From Methanobrevibacter arboriphilus JCM 13429 = DSM 1125 (GTDB lineage Archaea; Methanobacteriota; Methanobacteria; Methanobacteriales; Methanobacteriaceae), in assembly GCF_002072215.1 (NCBI RefSeq), contig NZ_JXMW01000006.1, positions 247,350-311,349 of the forward strand: 64,000 nucleotides of DNA. Direction: 5' to 3'. The position numbers were made by a program, and so were the translations under genes. Below, piece by piece: positions 9,246-18,459 of this stretch; the stretch's first letter is position 1, and each line of letters begins with the position of its first letter. The notes beneath the pieces are model-generated. The model did no database searches. It was not told the DNA's origin and was given only the letters and a program-made list of their open reading frames with translations.

Positions 9246-11132
9246 CTATATTCCTGGCAAATAAAAAATCCATACAAAGACAAACAATATTGCTAAAATA
9301 AATATAATAGGAGCCATTATTTTACTAACAGCCACAATTGAACTAATTGTTGAAACTAATTCTATAGAGTTATTAGGTCCAAAGGTATTAAGTCCAACAA
9401 TCCTCTCAACAGAACAACCCACTTCTACAGGTTCTAAATCATTAATAGCATCTTTAATACTAATTTTAATGTAATTAATTATTTCTTCTCTTTTAGTAAG
9501 GCCTACTGGGTTATATCCATTAGATAAAGTATTTACAAAGTGAGTATCTGTTGTCATAACTTCAACTTCATCTATAGGCAATTCATCATCAGATTTAATA
9601 GCTTTAATAATTTCTTCCCTAAAACCTATTTCCATATTGTTTGAATCTAAAAGAATATAAGCCATTTTTTGACTTTGAGTTTCTATAACCATTAATTTAA
9701 GACCACTCTCACCAACACCATTGTTTTTATCTAAATCTTCCATTAAATCCTCTGCACATCCTACTTTAATCCCTTTTTCAGTAGAATGACATTTAATTTT
9801 ATCAATGGCATCTAAAAGATGGAATACTTCAGGGTTTCCTGGAAGTACCCTACCCTTTTCTTCATTAAAAGAATTATGACAATCAACTATAATACTATTT
9901 TTAACATTACAATGTTTCTTACTTTGACTCATCATAGATAAACCTACGCCAAACTCAATATCATCACTACCAAAAGGGGCAAAGGTACTTAACATAACCA
10001 TACTATCATTAAAAAATTGAATTCCAACCTTAGCATTTACTTCACAATATCTTAAAAATTTACTAGCTTTATCACCATAATTAATAACTTTTAAAGCATT
10101 TTTAACAGTATCTTCAATTTTATTAATCTCTTTTTGAGAAACTGGATTGAAATCATGAGTAGAAGGACCATGAGCAACCATAGTGAAATTTTCAAATCTA
10201 TCTGCAAGAATTGTAGGCATATTAGAACCACCAATACTTCCAATAGGACCGGGATGAACACAAGGACTAATAAAAAGAGATTTTATATCAGTTTCCGAGT
10301 AGTTAATTTCTTCAACAGATTCATTTTCATCAGAGGGGTTTTTAATTTTTCTTCTAAAACTAACAATACCAACTAATGTATCAATTGGTTCTCCAATATC
10401 TTCAAATATCTTTTCAAGAGAACCACTACCATCACTAAGATGAGATATAAATAGACTAACAAAATCTAAAAGACCAATACCTAAATTTTTTCTCATAGGA
10501 GACTCAATTACTGCTACAAATGAGTATATAGCCAGTAAAAAGATTATATTAGCAACAATAACCTTTACAAATAATGATAAAAATCCAAACTCAAATACTT
10601 TATCTGCACTTCCAAGGAAAAGTACTACAACCAACATAGCTAAGATTAATAAAGGCTGTAAACAAGCTACAATTGCTGATTTAAAAAGTCCTATAGATGA
10701 GGTGCTCCAGAAAACAAAAATTAAAAAAGCAAAAACAAGGACACAACCAAACAAAACAGCGTTAGTTAATAGTTCTATATTAAATATTGAAGATATTATA
10801 GTTCCTATAATAGCAATTAAAACTACTAAAACCATAGACATAAGAGCTAAAAGCATTGAATGTTTTGTTTTTAAATTAATACCTTTCATTGAAGTTATTA
10901 GCTGTTGACTTAAAGCTCCCCCAATAATAGAACTAATACCAAAAGCTCCAAAGCCAAATGCACCACCATAAAATATTTTTTCAAGAACAGTTAAATTCAT
11001 AGAAGGATCTATAAAAAAAATCAATACTCCTGATATAAAACTAATAAATATCATGGAAAAGATTGATATTTTAGTGCTAGGGAATGTTCTAATATATTTT
11101 GATAAACCTGCTACATTACTCATACTTGACAT
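9246..11132 (-). CDS. DUF2070 family membrane protein
   Basis: A 628-aa archaeal DUF2070 protein. About seven transmembrane helices fill residues 20-220, a large soluble domain spans about 230-595, and one helix closes the protein (APIIFILAILFVFVWIFYLPGI). The soluble part contains the family signatures CVHPGPIGSIGGSNMP, VAHGPSTHDFNP, DCHNSF and TTDTHFVN. Their histidines, aspartates and cysteine suggest a metal-dependent hydrolase-like domain, although no reaction is known. The start ATG follows a TAGGTG site. The neighbouring plus-strand gene at 8787 is convergent with it. Confidence 0.88.
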   Translation of the reverse strand: MSSMSNVAGLSKYIRTFPSTKISIFSMIFISFISGVLIFFIDPSMNLTVLEKIFYGGAFGFGAFGISSIIGGALSQQLITSMKGINLKTKHSMLLALMSMVLVVLIAIIGTIISSIFNIELLTNAVLFGCVLVFAFLIFVFWSTSSIGLFKSAIVACLQPLLILAMLVVVLFLGSADKVFEFGFLSLFVKVIVANIIFLLAIYSFVAVIESPMRKNLGIGLLDFVSLFISHLSDGSGSLEKIFEDIGEPIDTLVGIVSFRRKIKNPSDENESVEEINYSETDIKSLFISPCVHPGPIGSIGGSNMPTILADRFENFTMVAHGPSTHDFNPVSQKEINKIEDTVKNALKVINYGDKASKFLRYCEVNAKVGIQFFNDSMVMLSTFAPFGSDDIEFGVGLSMMSQSKKHCNVKNSIIVDCHNSFNEEKGRVLPGNPEVFHLLDAIDKIKCHSTEKGIKVGCAEDLMEDLDKNNGVGESGLKLMVIETQSQKMAYILLDSNNMEIGFREEIIKAIKSDDELPIDEVEVMTTDTHFVNTLSNGYNPVGLTKREEIINYIKISIKDAINDLEPVEVGCSVERIVGLNTFGPNNSIELVSTISSIVAVSKIMAPIIFILAILFVFVWIFYLPGI

Positions 11133-11941
11133 TAATTAACACCTAACTCTGCTTCAAATAAAAACAATTAATAGACAATGCTAAATATTTAGTTTCCGAA
11201 TGTTTTTCTAATTACTAATTAACTTATTCAAATTAACTTATTCTAATATAAATATACTCTAATATAATATTATTAATATAATATTATTATAATATAACCT
11301 ATTCTGATATAAAACTATTTTAATATAATATTAGTCTAATATAACCTATTCTGATATAAAGCTATTTTAATATAATATTATTCTAATTATTAATATCAAT
11401 ATAATAATATATAATAATTTTATTTAAAAATAACCATTATAACATAATCAAAAATCATACTTATCTATATAATGATTTTTATTTGTAATATTATTGAATA
11501 AATCTTAAATAAAATATATTGAATAAATTTTAAATAATTATATCGAATAAATCTTAAATTAAAATATTTTAAATAAGTTTAATACTATTTATCAGATAAT
11601 TATTATTAAAAATATAGTTTTACAAAAAATGTATTTTTATAATATAATTATATCATAAAATTATATTTATATTTAAATATTATAGATATTAATATTTAGA
11701 TATTATAGTTATTAAATATATTATCTAATTTCAATATAAAAATTAATATATAATAAATAATAAAGAAAATATGAGTGGATAATTAAAATATAAATTAATT
11801 GTTTGAAAAATGAGTAGATAAGAATTTAAATAAAATCTTAATTAGAAATCTAATTATAAATTAAGATTAAAAAATGCAAAATATAATTTAAATTATAATA
11901 AAGCATTTGGAAATATTTTTAATAAATTTTTAGGTGGTTTT
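11133..11941. other. Intergenic, 809 bp with degenerate direct repeats
   Basis: No gene seen. A 47-bp unit with core ATAACCTATTCTGATATAAA is repeated at 11294 and 11341, and a unit of about 25 bp (GAATAAATCTTAAAT) is repeated three times around 11495-11560. These look like slippage products rather than regulatory sites. Confidence 0.5.
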
Positions 11942-12490
11942 TTGAAAAGATTAATTACTCCTGTGAGTTTTAATGATATAAAAAATTTAAAAGCTGGAGA
12001 TATTGTTACTATTAGTGGAAAAATTCTTACAGCTCGAGATCAAGCTCATAAAAGAATGATAGAACAAGGGAAAGATAAGATACCCTGTAATATCGAAGGA
12101 TCTGCTATATTCCATGCTGGACCCATCATCACAGGAAATAAAACATCTGGATTTGAGATAGTAGCTATTGGACCAACAACAAGTATGAGAATGAATCCTT
12201 ATGAAAAAGAAGTAATCGAAATGGGATCAAAAGTTATAATTGGAAAAGGAGGAATGGACAATACTGTTAAAGAGGCTTTAAAAAATGAAGGTGCCATTTA
12301 TCTTGTTGCAGTTGGAGGTTGTGCTGCTCTTTATGTTGATTCAATAAAAAATATAGATAACGTTCATTGGCTTGATTTAGGTATGCCAGAAGCCATTTGG
12401 GAATTAGAAGTAGAAAATTTTGGACCTCTTATAGTAGCTATGGATTCTCATGGAAATAATCTTTTTAATAGTCCAAAAAGACAAAGCTAA
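11942..12490 (+). CDS. fumB: Fumarate hydratase class I, beta subunit (C-terminal domain)
   Basis: The beta (C-terminal) half of a class I, Fe-S-dependent fumarase, which hydrates fumarate to malate together with a separate alpha subunit; in methanogens this belongs to the incomplete reductive TCA pathway. Family motifs are LTARDQAHKRM (about residues 28-38), FHAGPI (about 60), GPTTSMRMNPYE, IGKGGM and VGGCAALYV. At 182 aa it is a normal length for the two-subunit type; the alpha subunit is not in the window. The start is TTG 11942-11944, a few bases after an AGGTGG site; no ATG precedes the conserved N-terminus. The tartrate dehydratase beta subunit is a close relative, so the substrate is assigned by context. 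Confidence 0.85.
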   Translation: MKRLITPVSFNDIKNLKAGDIVTISGKILTARDQAHKRMIEQGKDKIPCNIEGSAIFHAGPIITGNKTSGFEIVAIGPTTSMRMNPYEKEVIEMGSKVIIGKGGMDNTVKEALKNEGAIYLVAVGGCAALYVDSIKNIDNVHWLDLGMPEAIWELEVENFGPLIVAMDSHGNNLFNSPKRQS

Positions 12491-12536
12491 AATTATTAAA
12501 AATTGAAAAATAGTAAAATTATTAAAAATAGAAGAA

Positions 12537-12890
12537 CTAATCCTTTTTATCTCCTTTTCTACTTTTTTTTAAAAGAGAATTTATATTTATAGCATAATTT
12601 CCTTCTTTATCAGAGAAAACATCAGTTTCTCCTTCTAAAATATGTTGAAGATTTACTTCATAAACACCTTTATCTTCTACTTTTATGCTCTCAACAGAAT
12701 TTTTATTAACACTTACTTTTTCTTCAGATAGATCTTCAGATGATGAATTTTCTTTTTCTTTTTCTCTACGTTTTTTCTCTTCAATAGCCTTAGTATTAAC
12801 AAATTTGAAAAGTTTACTCCCACAATTCGGACATCCATCTAATAAATCATCACCTTCTAATTCTGTTCCACACTTACTACATATATTCAA
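12537..12890 (-). CDS. Zn-ribbon protein (COG3364-like)
   Basis: Small protein with an N-terminal zinc ribbon, CSKCG...CPNCG within the first 30 residues, then a charged Lys/Glu/Ser-rich linker and a short C-terminal part (GVYEVNLQHILEGETDVFSD). It resembles the archaeal 'Zn-ribbon containing protein' family. An ATG-led reading begins at 12935 with a hydrophobic leader, but a clear GGTGAT site at 12895-12900 points to TTG 12888-12890, which places the ribbon at the N-terminus as usual; I use that start (117 aa). It follows the DUF2073 and Era-like GTPase genes on the same strand after 137 bp, and the three may work together. Confidence 0.7.
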   Translation of the reverse strand: MNICSKCGTELEGDDLLDGCPNCGSKLFKFVNTKAIEEKKRREKEKENSSSEDLSEEKVSVNKNSVESIKVEDKGVYEVNLQHILEGETDVFSDKEGNYAININSLLKKSRKGDKKD

Positions 12891-13027
12891 ATAAATCACC
12901 ATTAATAAAAAAATAAATAATAAAAAAATAATCAACTTAATAAATTAAACTTAATACTAATAATAAATCAGATTAATCCTATAAGAATAATATAAAAATA
13001 ATATAAATATATTATAATAATAAAAAT

Positions 13028-13378
13028 TTAACTATTAAGATCAGCAACCATAGATAAAAGATTAGATTGTTTTTTAACTGTTTTCATGACATTAGCAGGG
13101 CCAATAATTGTAATAACAACAGTTCTCTTTTTTGATAAACCAAAAAATGAAGCAGAATCTTTTTCTAATGTATGGACATCAATACCAACAAAATTCTCAA
13201 TATCAATTTCTCTCATAGTAGTTTCAATAAGCTCTGCTCTTTCTGAAGGAGTTAATCCTCCTTCCATAACAACAACAGCACCATTTTTAACCTTGTCAAT
13301 AATCATGTAAATTTTTTCCATGCTTGTGACATTTTCAAGAGCTTCGGAGGATATGAAATCCATTTTTAGTCCTTCCAT
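13028..13378 (-). CDS. DUF2073 family protein
   Basis: Archaeal DUF2073 protein of 116 aa, a compact alpha/beta domain without recognisable catalytic motifs. Visible segments include [31 protein letters not shown] and [10 protein letters not shown]. It begins 13 bp after the stop of the Era-like GTPase gene, and this neighbour pair recurs in methanogens, so it is probably a partner of that GTPase. ATG 13376-13378 is chosen because an AGGAG site lies about 10 bases upstream; the longer reading would start at a TTG inside the GTPase gene. Confidence 0.82.
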   Translation of the reverse strand: MEGLKMDFISSEALENVTSMEKIYMIIDKVKNGAVVVMEGGLTPSERAELIETTMREIDIENFVGIDVHTLEKDSASFFGLSKKRTVVITIIGPANVMKTVKKQSNLLSMVADLNS

Positions 13379-13391
13379 TTTATACACTCTC

Positions 13392-14006
13392 CTAATTAAA
13401 CTTATCAAACATTGCTTTATAAAGTTCTTCTATTTTTTCACCATTCAAAGCAGAAATAGGAACAACAGTGTGCTGTGGGAAAACTGAAACTATTTTATCA
13501 GGATTAGAATTTTCAATATCAATTTTATTAGCTACCACAATGAAAGGAATATTTCTTGCTTCCAAATTACCGATTATAGTTATATTAGTTTGTGTTAAGG
13601 GATCAGAAGTAGCATCAACAACGAGGAGAACTCCTGTAACATCATCTAACCATTTAATTGCTTCAATAATTCCCTTAGTTGCTTCTTTAGCTCTGTTTTT
13701 CGCCTCATCCTCTTCTAATCCAAATTCTAAAAAGTTTTGATAATCAATTTTAGTAGCTATTCCAGGAGTGTCAATAATATCAAAATCTAATTCATTTTCT
13801 CCATTTTTAATTACTACTTTTTCTTGTTTTAAAACAGTTCTAGTTTCATGTGGAATATTAGAAGCTGAACCAATATCTTTTCCCATCCAATCTTTAGCTA
13901 TTTGATTAGCTAAAGTTGTTTTACCAGAATTGGGATGTCCATAAAGTCCTATACTGACTTTTTTATTTCTTTTAAATAAATTTTTTATAAAATCAAATAA
14001 ACCCAT
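13392..14006 (-). CDS. Era-like GTP-binding protein
   Basis: TRAFAC-class small GTPase of 204 aa. Visible motifs are the P-loop GHPNSGKTT (about residue 24), a switch I region near ETRTVLKQ, G3 DTPG (about 76), and G4 NKID (about 162). The first residues, [16 protein letters not shown], form an amphipathic basic helix that could touch membrane or rRNA. The ATG at 14004-14006 follows GAGTGAT; the longer ORF up to 14096 lacks a site and begins with low-complexity sequence. It is the first gene of a minus-strand cluster with DUF2073 and the Zn-ribbon protein. A role in ribosome assembly is possible by analogy with Era but is not shown. Confidence 0.85.
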   Translation of the reverse strand: MGLFDFIKNLFKRNKKVSIGLYGHPNSGKTTLANQIAKDWMGKDIGSASNIPHETRTVLKQEKVVIKNGENELDFDIIDTPGIATKIDYQNFLEFGLEEDEAKNRAKEATKGIIEAIKWLDDVTGVLLVVDATSDPLTQTNITIIGNLEARNIPFIVVANKIDIENSNPDKIVSVFPQHTVVPISALNGEKIEELYKAMFDKFN

Positions 14007-14363
14007 TTTATCACTCAGAATAAATAATGAATTAAAAGCTCTAATGATTATATTAATATTTATAATAGATATATTTATATCAAATATGTTTAACATTAAG
14101 GAATATATTTATATTAATATATTATTTTAAATATTATTCAAAAATAATTATTACTAAAATAATCATTAGTATTATAATTATTACTATTATAATTACTAGT
14201 ATTATAATTATTAATATTATTTTTAATTATTATTATAATAATTATATTATTATAATTATTATCCTTATTATTAATACAATTGAAAGTTAAATTATTAAGA
14301 TTATATTATTATGTAATATTATGTAATTTATAGCATATAATACTTTAATAATAAACTATATTT
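14007..14363. other. Intergenic, low-complexity ATT/AAT repeats
   Basis: Degenerate TTATTATAATTATTA tracts fill 14120-14290. No gene seen. Confidence 0.4.
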
Positions 14364-15065
14364 TTAAGATTTGAAGGTTTCTCCAGGATTTAAAATAACA
14401 GTTTGTATTTCAGGAGCCATCTGCATCACAAAATTAGAAAATATAGCTGTATTTTGTTCAATTATTGGGAAAGTATTATAATGCATTGGAATAACTACAT
14501 TAGGAGAAATCCATTTCGTAGCTATAGATGCTTCAAATGGACCCATAGTGAATTTATCCCCAATTGGTAACAAAGCAATATCTGGTTTGTAAATATCTCC
14601 AATCACCTTTTCCATATCACCAAATAAACCAGTATCCCCAGCATGGAATATTTTAGTTCCTTCTTCAGAAGTTATAAGAAAACTAGTTGGACATCCACCA
14701 GGAATGATTTCTTCTAAGAAATCTAAAGTTGAAGAATGTTTTGCATCAAGCATAGTGATTTTTATATCTTGGATGTAAATTGATCCACCCATATTCATTC
14801 CCACAGACTCTAATCCTTGCTTTGATAAAAATAAAGAAACCTCATGGTTTCCAATAATCTTTGCACCAGTTCTATTAGCTATTTCCATAGCATCTCCAAA
14901 ATGATCCGCATGTCCATGAGTTACTAAAATTAAATCTACTTCAATTTCCTCAACAGGAATATTACATGAAGGATTATTGCTTATAAAAGGATCTATTAAA
15001 ATCCTAAGTCCTTTATCTGAGATTATTTCAAAGGCAGAGTGCCCTAACCAAGTAATTTCTACCAT
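14364..15065 (-). CDS. Metal-dependent hydrolase, UPF0173 (metallo-beta-lactamase fold)
   Basis: MBL-fold hydrolase of the UPF0173 family (233 aa, full length). Metal-binding motifs are WLGHSAFEI (residues 5-13), the signature [10 protein letters not shown] (about 50-59), HEVSLFL, the [10 protein letters not shown] aspartate (about 140), and the closing histidine in [10 protein letters not shown]. Two metal ions in a cytoplasmic active site are expected; the natural substrate is unknown. The ATG follows a GGTGAA site. It is a single gene. Confidence 0.88.
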   Translation of the reverse strand: MVEITWLGHSAFEIISDKGLRILIDPFISNNPSCNIPVEEIEVDLILVTHGHADHFGDAMEIANRTGAKIIGNHEVSLFLSKQGLESVGMNMGGSIYIQDIKITMLDAKHSSTLDFLEEIIPGGCPTSFLITSEEGTKIFHAGDTGLFGDMEKVIGDIYKPDIALLPIGDKFTMGPFEASIATKWISPNVVIPMHYNTFPIIEQNTAIFSNFVMQMAPEIQTVILNPGETFKS

Positions 15066-15401
15066 TTCACCACTTCTTATAATAAAATACCCTATTTCTA
15101 AATATTAGCTAATAAATATCATCCCATAATAAATATTAGCTTATAAAATATAGAGTATAATAAATATCAATATATAATAAATATAAGTCTGTAATATTAA
15201 CCCATAACCAATAGAAGTTAATAATATTAATCTATAATAAATATAAGTCCATAATAAATATAAACCCATAATATAAGCATATGATATTAACCTATAATCA
15301 ATATAAATCAATAATATTAACCTATGACAAATATAAGTTTAAATAAATATAAACCTATAATATAAGCATATGATATTAAGCTATAATAAATATTAATCTA
15401 T
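15066..15401. repeat. Degenerate direct repeats in spacer
   Basis: The spacer is built from ATAATAAATATAAG-like words. A longer unit with core TATAAGCATATGATATTAA occurs at about 15266 and 15353 with well-conserved flanks. No gene seen. Confidence 0.55.
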
Positions 15402-16709
15402 TCATATTTTTAAATCATTAGCTATCTTCCATGATTTATCAAACATTGATTTAATATTAGAAATAGATTTTGAATCATTGTAAACAGCACCAACATCTAA
15501 ATCATTCTTAAAATCATTATTATAAATAATTAATGCGTTTGATTCATCAGCTATTAAATTAATTGTATCTATTGAAGGTAAAGTTTTTATTTCAACTCCT
15601 TGTTCAAGAAGAGAAGTAATTAAAAGAACATGAGACATATTTTTAATATCAAATTCCTTAATAATAATTCTTACATCTAAAGATGAAAGTTTTGATAAAA
15701 ATTTATCATCATCAATATCATTTATTGAATCTATTTTTAATGACATTTCTTTTTTAGCATGTTTAGCTAACTCATCAAATGCATCTTTAGAATTCATAGA
15801 CCCCTTAGAACAAATAACATAACTTCTTAAAAATTTGGAAGAATTCTTATCATCATCAAAAGGAATATTATTAATACCATTATTATTTCCATTAAAATTA
15901 TCCTTAATTTTATCAATATTATCATCATTAATATTATCATCAAAGCTATTATCAATATTAGGTTTATCAGTAATATCAGCACTATTATCATCAATATTAT
16001 CACTAAAATCATGATAATTGTCATCTAAATTATGATAATTTGATTCATTATGAACAGGCCTTATAAAATCATCACTTGCAAGTGCTTTTACAATTGCATC
16101 AGATTTTCTCATTCCATCAGTATTCAAATTCTTTTCATTATCAGGTTCTATATAATTAGTTTTATCGTTCATTAAAAGTTTTTTGTTCTTTTTCTGTGGT
16201 CTTCTAGTTACTTTCATAGGCTTTTCATAGTTAGGAGTAAATCTCAACTTTTTGTTATTTTCATTTGATTTAGGATTTATTGGTTTTAATACAGATTTTG
16301 GATTTTTCCTTTTTGAAGTGTTTTTAACTTTATCTTTTATTTTATTAGTATCAATAGACCCCAATTTATTATTAGTTAAACTATTCCCTAAACTATTAGA
16401 TAAACCAGTTTTTTTAATATTTTTATTAAGATAGTTATCCTTACTTTTAATACTATTCTTATTTTTAAGATTTCCATCTAATGTTAATCCTTTAGATTCA
16501 TTATTTAAATTTTTTTGAAAATCTTTCAATTTAGAAACCTTTCCTCTTTCAAAAAGAGACAATATTAGTAAATATGTTCCTATAATAAATAAAATAATGC
16601 CAAAAATAGTAAAAATGTCTATAAGATGAAAAACATAGCTTTCATAAATGATAATTATCCCTGCAGCTACTAAAACTAATCCTCCAAATATTTTGACTAT
16701 ATTTGCCAT
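15402..16709 (-). CDS. Two-helix membrane protein with long low-complexity linker, unknown
   Basis: Not a recognised family. Two transmembrane helices occupy about residues 8-55 (IFGGLVLVAAGIIIIYESYVF and a second). A basic Lys/Asn-rich linker (60-200), an Asp/Asn-rich acidic stretch (about 215-290) and a folded C-terminal domain of about 140 aa follow (LRSYVICSKGSMNSKDAFDELAKHA to the end). The C-terminal domain reads like an alpha/beta sensor or PLD-like module (VRIIIKEFDIKNMSHVLLITSLLEQGVEIKTLPS), but without catalytic motifs. GGTGAT lies just before the ATG at 16707-16709. It is divergently transcribed from the pilin genes at 17051. Confidence 0.6.
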   Translation of the reverse strand: MANIVKIFGGLVLVAAGIIIIYESYVFHLIDIFTIFGIILFIIGTYLLILSLFERGKVSKLKDFQKNLNNESKGLTLDGNLKNKNSIKSKDNYLNKNIKKTGLSNSLGNSLTNNKLGSIDTNKIKDKVKNTSKRKNPKSVLKPINPKSNENNKKLRFTPNYEKPMKVTRRPQKKNKKLLMNDKTNYIEPDNEKNLNTDGMRKSDAIVKALASDDFIRPVHNESNYHNLDDNYHDFSDNIDDNSADITDKPNIDNSFDDNINDDNIDKIKDNFNGNNNGINNIPFDDDKNSSKFLRSYVICSKGSMNSKDAFDELAKHAKKEMSLKIDSINDIDDDKFLSKLSSLDVRIIIKEFDIKNMSHVLLITSLLEQGVEIKTLPSIDTINLIADESNALIIYNNDFKNDLDVGAVYNDSKSISNIKSMFDKSWKIANDLKI

Positions 16710-17050
16710 TAAATCACCATACAACAAAATTCTTTTTTATTTATTTTAATATCTTTAAGAAGCTATTTTAAGAAATTATTTTAAGAAGTTATTTTAATGA
16801 ACTTATTTTAATAAGGAATTTTAATAATAGATAAAAATTCTAATTTAGTAACATAAATTTCATATAATCATGATAATTTTAATCCTCATCTATAATATAT
16901 TATTTATAGTTTCTTCTCTTTATAAATATGATGTTTCATATCATAGAATTAAATAATAACAAATATATCGTAATACTTTTTTTAAAATAGTTAATATTAA
17001 ATAGTTGAAAATATAAACAATAGAGTAATAACTTATGGAGAAAAAATAAT
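16710..17050. other. Divergent intergenic region
   Basis: It separates the minus-strand membrane protein gene from the plus-strand pilin-like genes. It has TTATTTTAA-type repeats near 16740-16820 and AT-rich sequence that probably carries both promoters, but I cannot fix a TATA box with confidence. Confidence 0.4.
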
Positions 17051-17488
17051 ATGAAAATTTTTAAAAATAAAATAACTGAAAATAAGGTAAATGAAAGTAA
17101 AACAAATAAAAATAAAATAAATAAAAATAAGATAACTGAAAATAAGGTAAATGAAAGTAAAATAAATAGAAATAGAATAAATGAAAATAAAATAAATGAA
17201 AATAAAGTAAATGAAAATAAGATAACTGAAAATAGAATAAATAATATAAAACATAAACTTCAAAAAATTAATATCACAAAAGCTGAATTTCTAAAAATGG
17301 AATTAAAAATTCTCAAAAGAGAAACTAATGGGCAAGGAGCAGCTGAATATATATTATTATTTGGAGGGGTGATTGTAATAGCAATAGCTGCATTAATGAT
17401 ATATAAAAGCTATTTTTCAAATGCACAAACAAATTTAAATGCAAGTAAGGACTTTGAAGATCTTAGAAATGCTATGAATGCAACTTAA
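17051..17488 (+). CDS. Class III signal peptide (pilin-like) protein with long repetitive leader
   Basis: Archaeal type IV pilin-like protein. The class III signal is at about residues 92-115: [22 protein letters not shown], with cleavage expected before the glutamine by an EppA-type peptidase, leaving a mature protein of about 53 aa. The unusual part is the leader: residues 1-70 are almost pure Asn/Lys/Glu/Ile in heptad-like units ([11 protein letters not shown]), encoded by a 60-bp direct repeat at about 17071 and 17131. A GGAG site precedes ATG 17051; an internal ATG at 17297 would give a normal short leader but has no site. A second pilin-like gene follows 13 bp later. Confidence 0.75.
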   Translation: MKIFKNKITENKVNESKTNKNKINKNKITENKVNESKINRNRINENKINENKVNENKITENRINNIKHKLQKINITKAEFLKMELKILKRETNGQGAAEYILLFGGVIVIAIAALMIYKSYFSNAQTNLNASKDFEDLRNAMNAT

Positions 17489-17501
17489 AAAGAAGAATCT
17501 A

Positions 17502-17693
17502 ATGAAAATAAAAAATAAGACTTATAAAGAGGAAGAAGGGCAAGGAAGTGTTGAAATAATATTATTAATTGGATTAATATTAATCATTGTTATATTAACA
17601 GGAAATTATATCTTTAATATTTCAAATTCAATAAATAATAGTTTAAAACAACTGATAGAAAAAGGAAGAGATGAAATTTTATTAAAAGTATAA
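17502..17693 (+). CDS. Class III signal peptide (pilin-like) protein
   Basis: Second pilin-like protein, 63 aa from ATG 17502. A short basic/acidic leader (MKIKNKTYKEEEG) is followed by QGSVEIILLIGLILIIVILTG, the class III motif Q-G-x-x-E with a hydrophobic helix. The mature protein would be about 50 aa, probably a minor pilin or adhesion filament subunit. An in-frame ATG at 17478 overlaps the preceding gene and would give a longer leader. It ends 9 bp before the convergent coaD gene, with a shared inverted repeat acting as a likely terminator. Confidence 0.75.
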   Translation: MKIKNKTYKEEEGQGSVEIILLIGLILIIVILTGNYIFNISNSINNSLKQLIEKGRDEILLKV

Positions 17694-17696
17694 TAA

Positions 17697-17722
17697 AAAG
17701 GTCATATTAATAAATGACCTTT
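17697..17722. terminator. Inverted repeat between convergent genes
   Basis: A perfect 9-bp stem AAAGGTCAT / ATGACCTTT with an 8-nt loop lies between the pilin-like operon and coaD and overlaps the last codons of coaD. It could end transcription in both directions. Confidence 0.55.
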
Positions 17723-18166
17723 AGTATCTATTTCTCCTTTACGAATTCTAGTAGAAGATATAGGAATTCCATCTTCGGCATAAACAAAACTAATTACAAT
17801 AATATCAAGAGCTTTCATACCCTTATTTTTACGAATTTCATTGATTTCAATGGCAGTAGGTTCAGTTTCTTCACTTACAACAATAGCATCAAAATCATCT
17901 TCATAAATAGTAGACCCATAAGAATCATCTAATTTAGCAATTTGGAAATTATTATGCTTTGAATATAAAAAATCATTCAAATTACCCATTCTTTTATCAC
18001 AAGAATCAATATTTCCTTTTTTACCTCCAAATGCATTTGAAGTAACTCCAATAACTACTAATTCACCATGTGAAAAAGCTTCCTCTAATAGCTTCCTATG
18101 GCCATTATGAAACCTATCAAAAGTTCCACCAACAGCTACCTTCTTATATTGTTTTTCTATTGTCAT
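17702..18166 (-). CDS. coaD: Phosphopantetheine adenylyltransferase, archaeal type
   Basis: Transfers AMP from ATP to 4'-phosphopantetheine to give dephospho-CoA. It is a nucleotidyltransferase of the cytidylyltransferase fold: VAVGGTFDRFHNGHRKLL (residues 10-27) carries the HxGH-type motif as HNGH, and ISSTRIRKGEID (about 136-147) is the ISSTxxR loop. Length 154 aa is typical for the archaeal (eukaryote-like) enzyme. It is cytoplasmic and monocistronic, and converges on the pilin-like genes. Confidence 0.93.
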   Translation of the reverse strand: MTIEKQYKKVAVGGTFDRFHNGHRKLLEEAFSHGELVVIGVTSNAFGGKKGNIDSCDKRMGNLNDFLYSKHNNFQIAKLDDSYGSTIYEDDFDAIVVSEETEPTAIEINEIRKNKGMKALDIIVISFVYAEDGIPISSTRIRKGEIDTKGHLLI

Positions 18167-18392
18167 TTCAATCCTTAATAGAATTTGTTGATAATAAATC
18201 TAAAAATAATTAGTTTAATATTCTATTTTTATACATATATATTTATTGATATAGTAAAGTAGTTAAGAATAAAAGGATTATCATACTAAAAACAAATTTT
18301 AGAAAAAGCTTTAAATAGAAAATAAGAATTAAAATTGAAATTTAAAAAAGTTTAAAAGATAAGAAAAATTTAAAAATAAAAAAATAAAATTT

Positions 18393-18435
18393 TTGATTAA
18401 GGAAATCTTTAATTCAAAAAATAAACCTTAATCAA
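18393..18435 (-). terminator. Hairpin downstream of the pseudomurein-binding protein gene
   Basis: A 10-bp perfect inverted repeat, TTGATTAAGG / CCTTAATCAA, lies about 25 bp past the stop codon of the minus-strand gene and is followed on that strand by an AT-rich tract with T-runs. It is a probable terminator or mRNA 3' end structure. Confidence 0.5.
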
Positions 18436-18459
18436 TGAGTAATACTTAAATTATCCAAA

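Noticed and set aside
17033..17263. 76-aa minus-strand frame rich in Phe/Ile/Tyr
   Set aside because: It is the antisense of the Asn/Lys repeat leader of the pilin-like gene and has no ribosome binding site.
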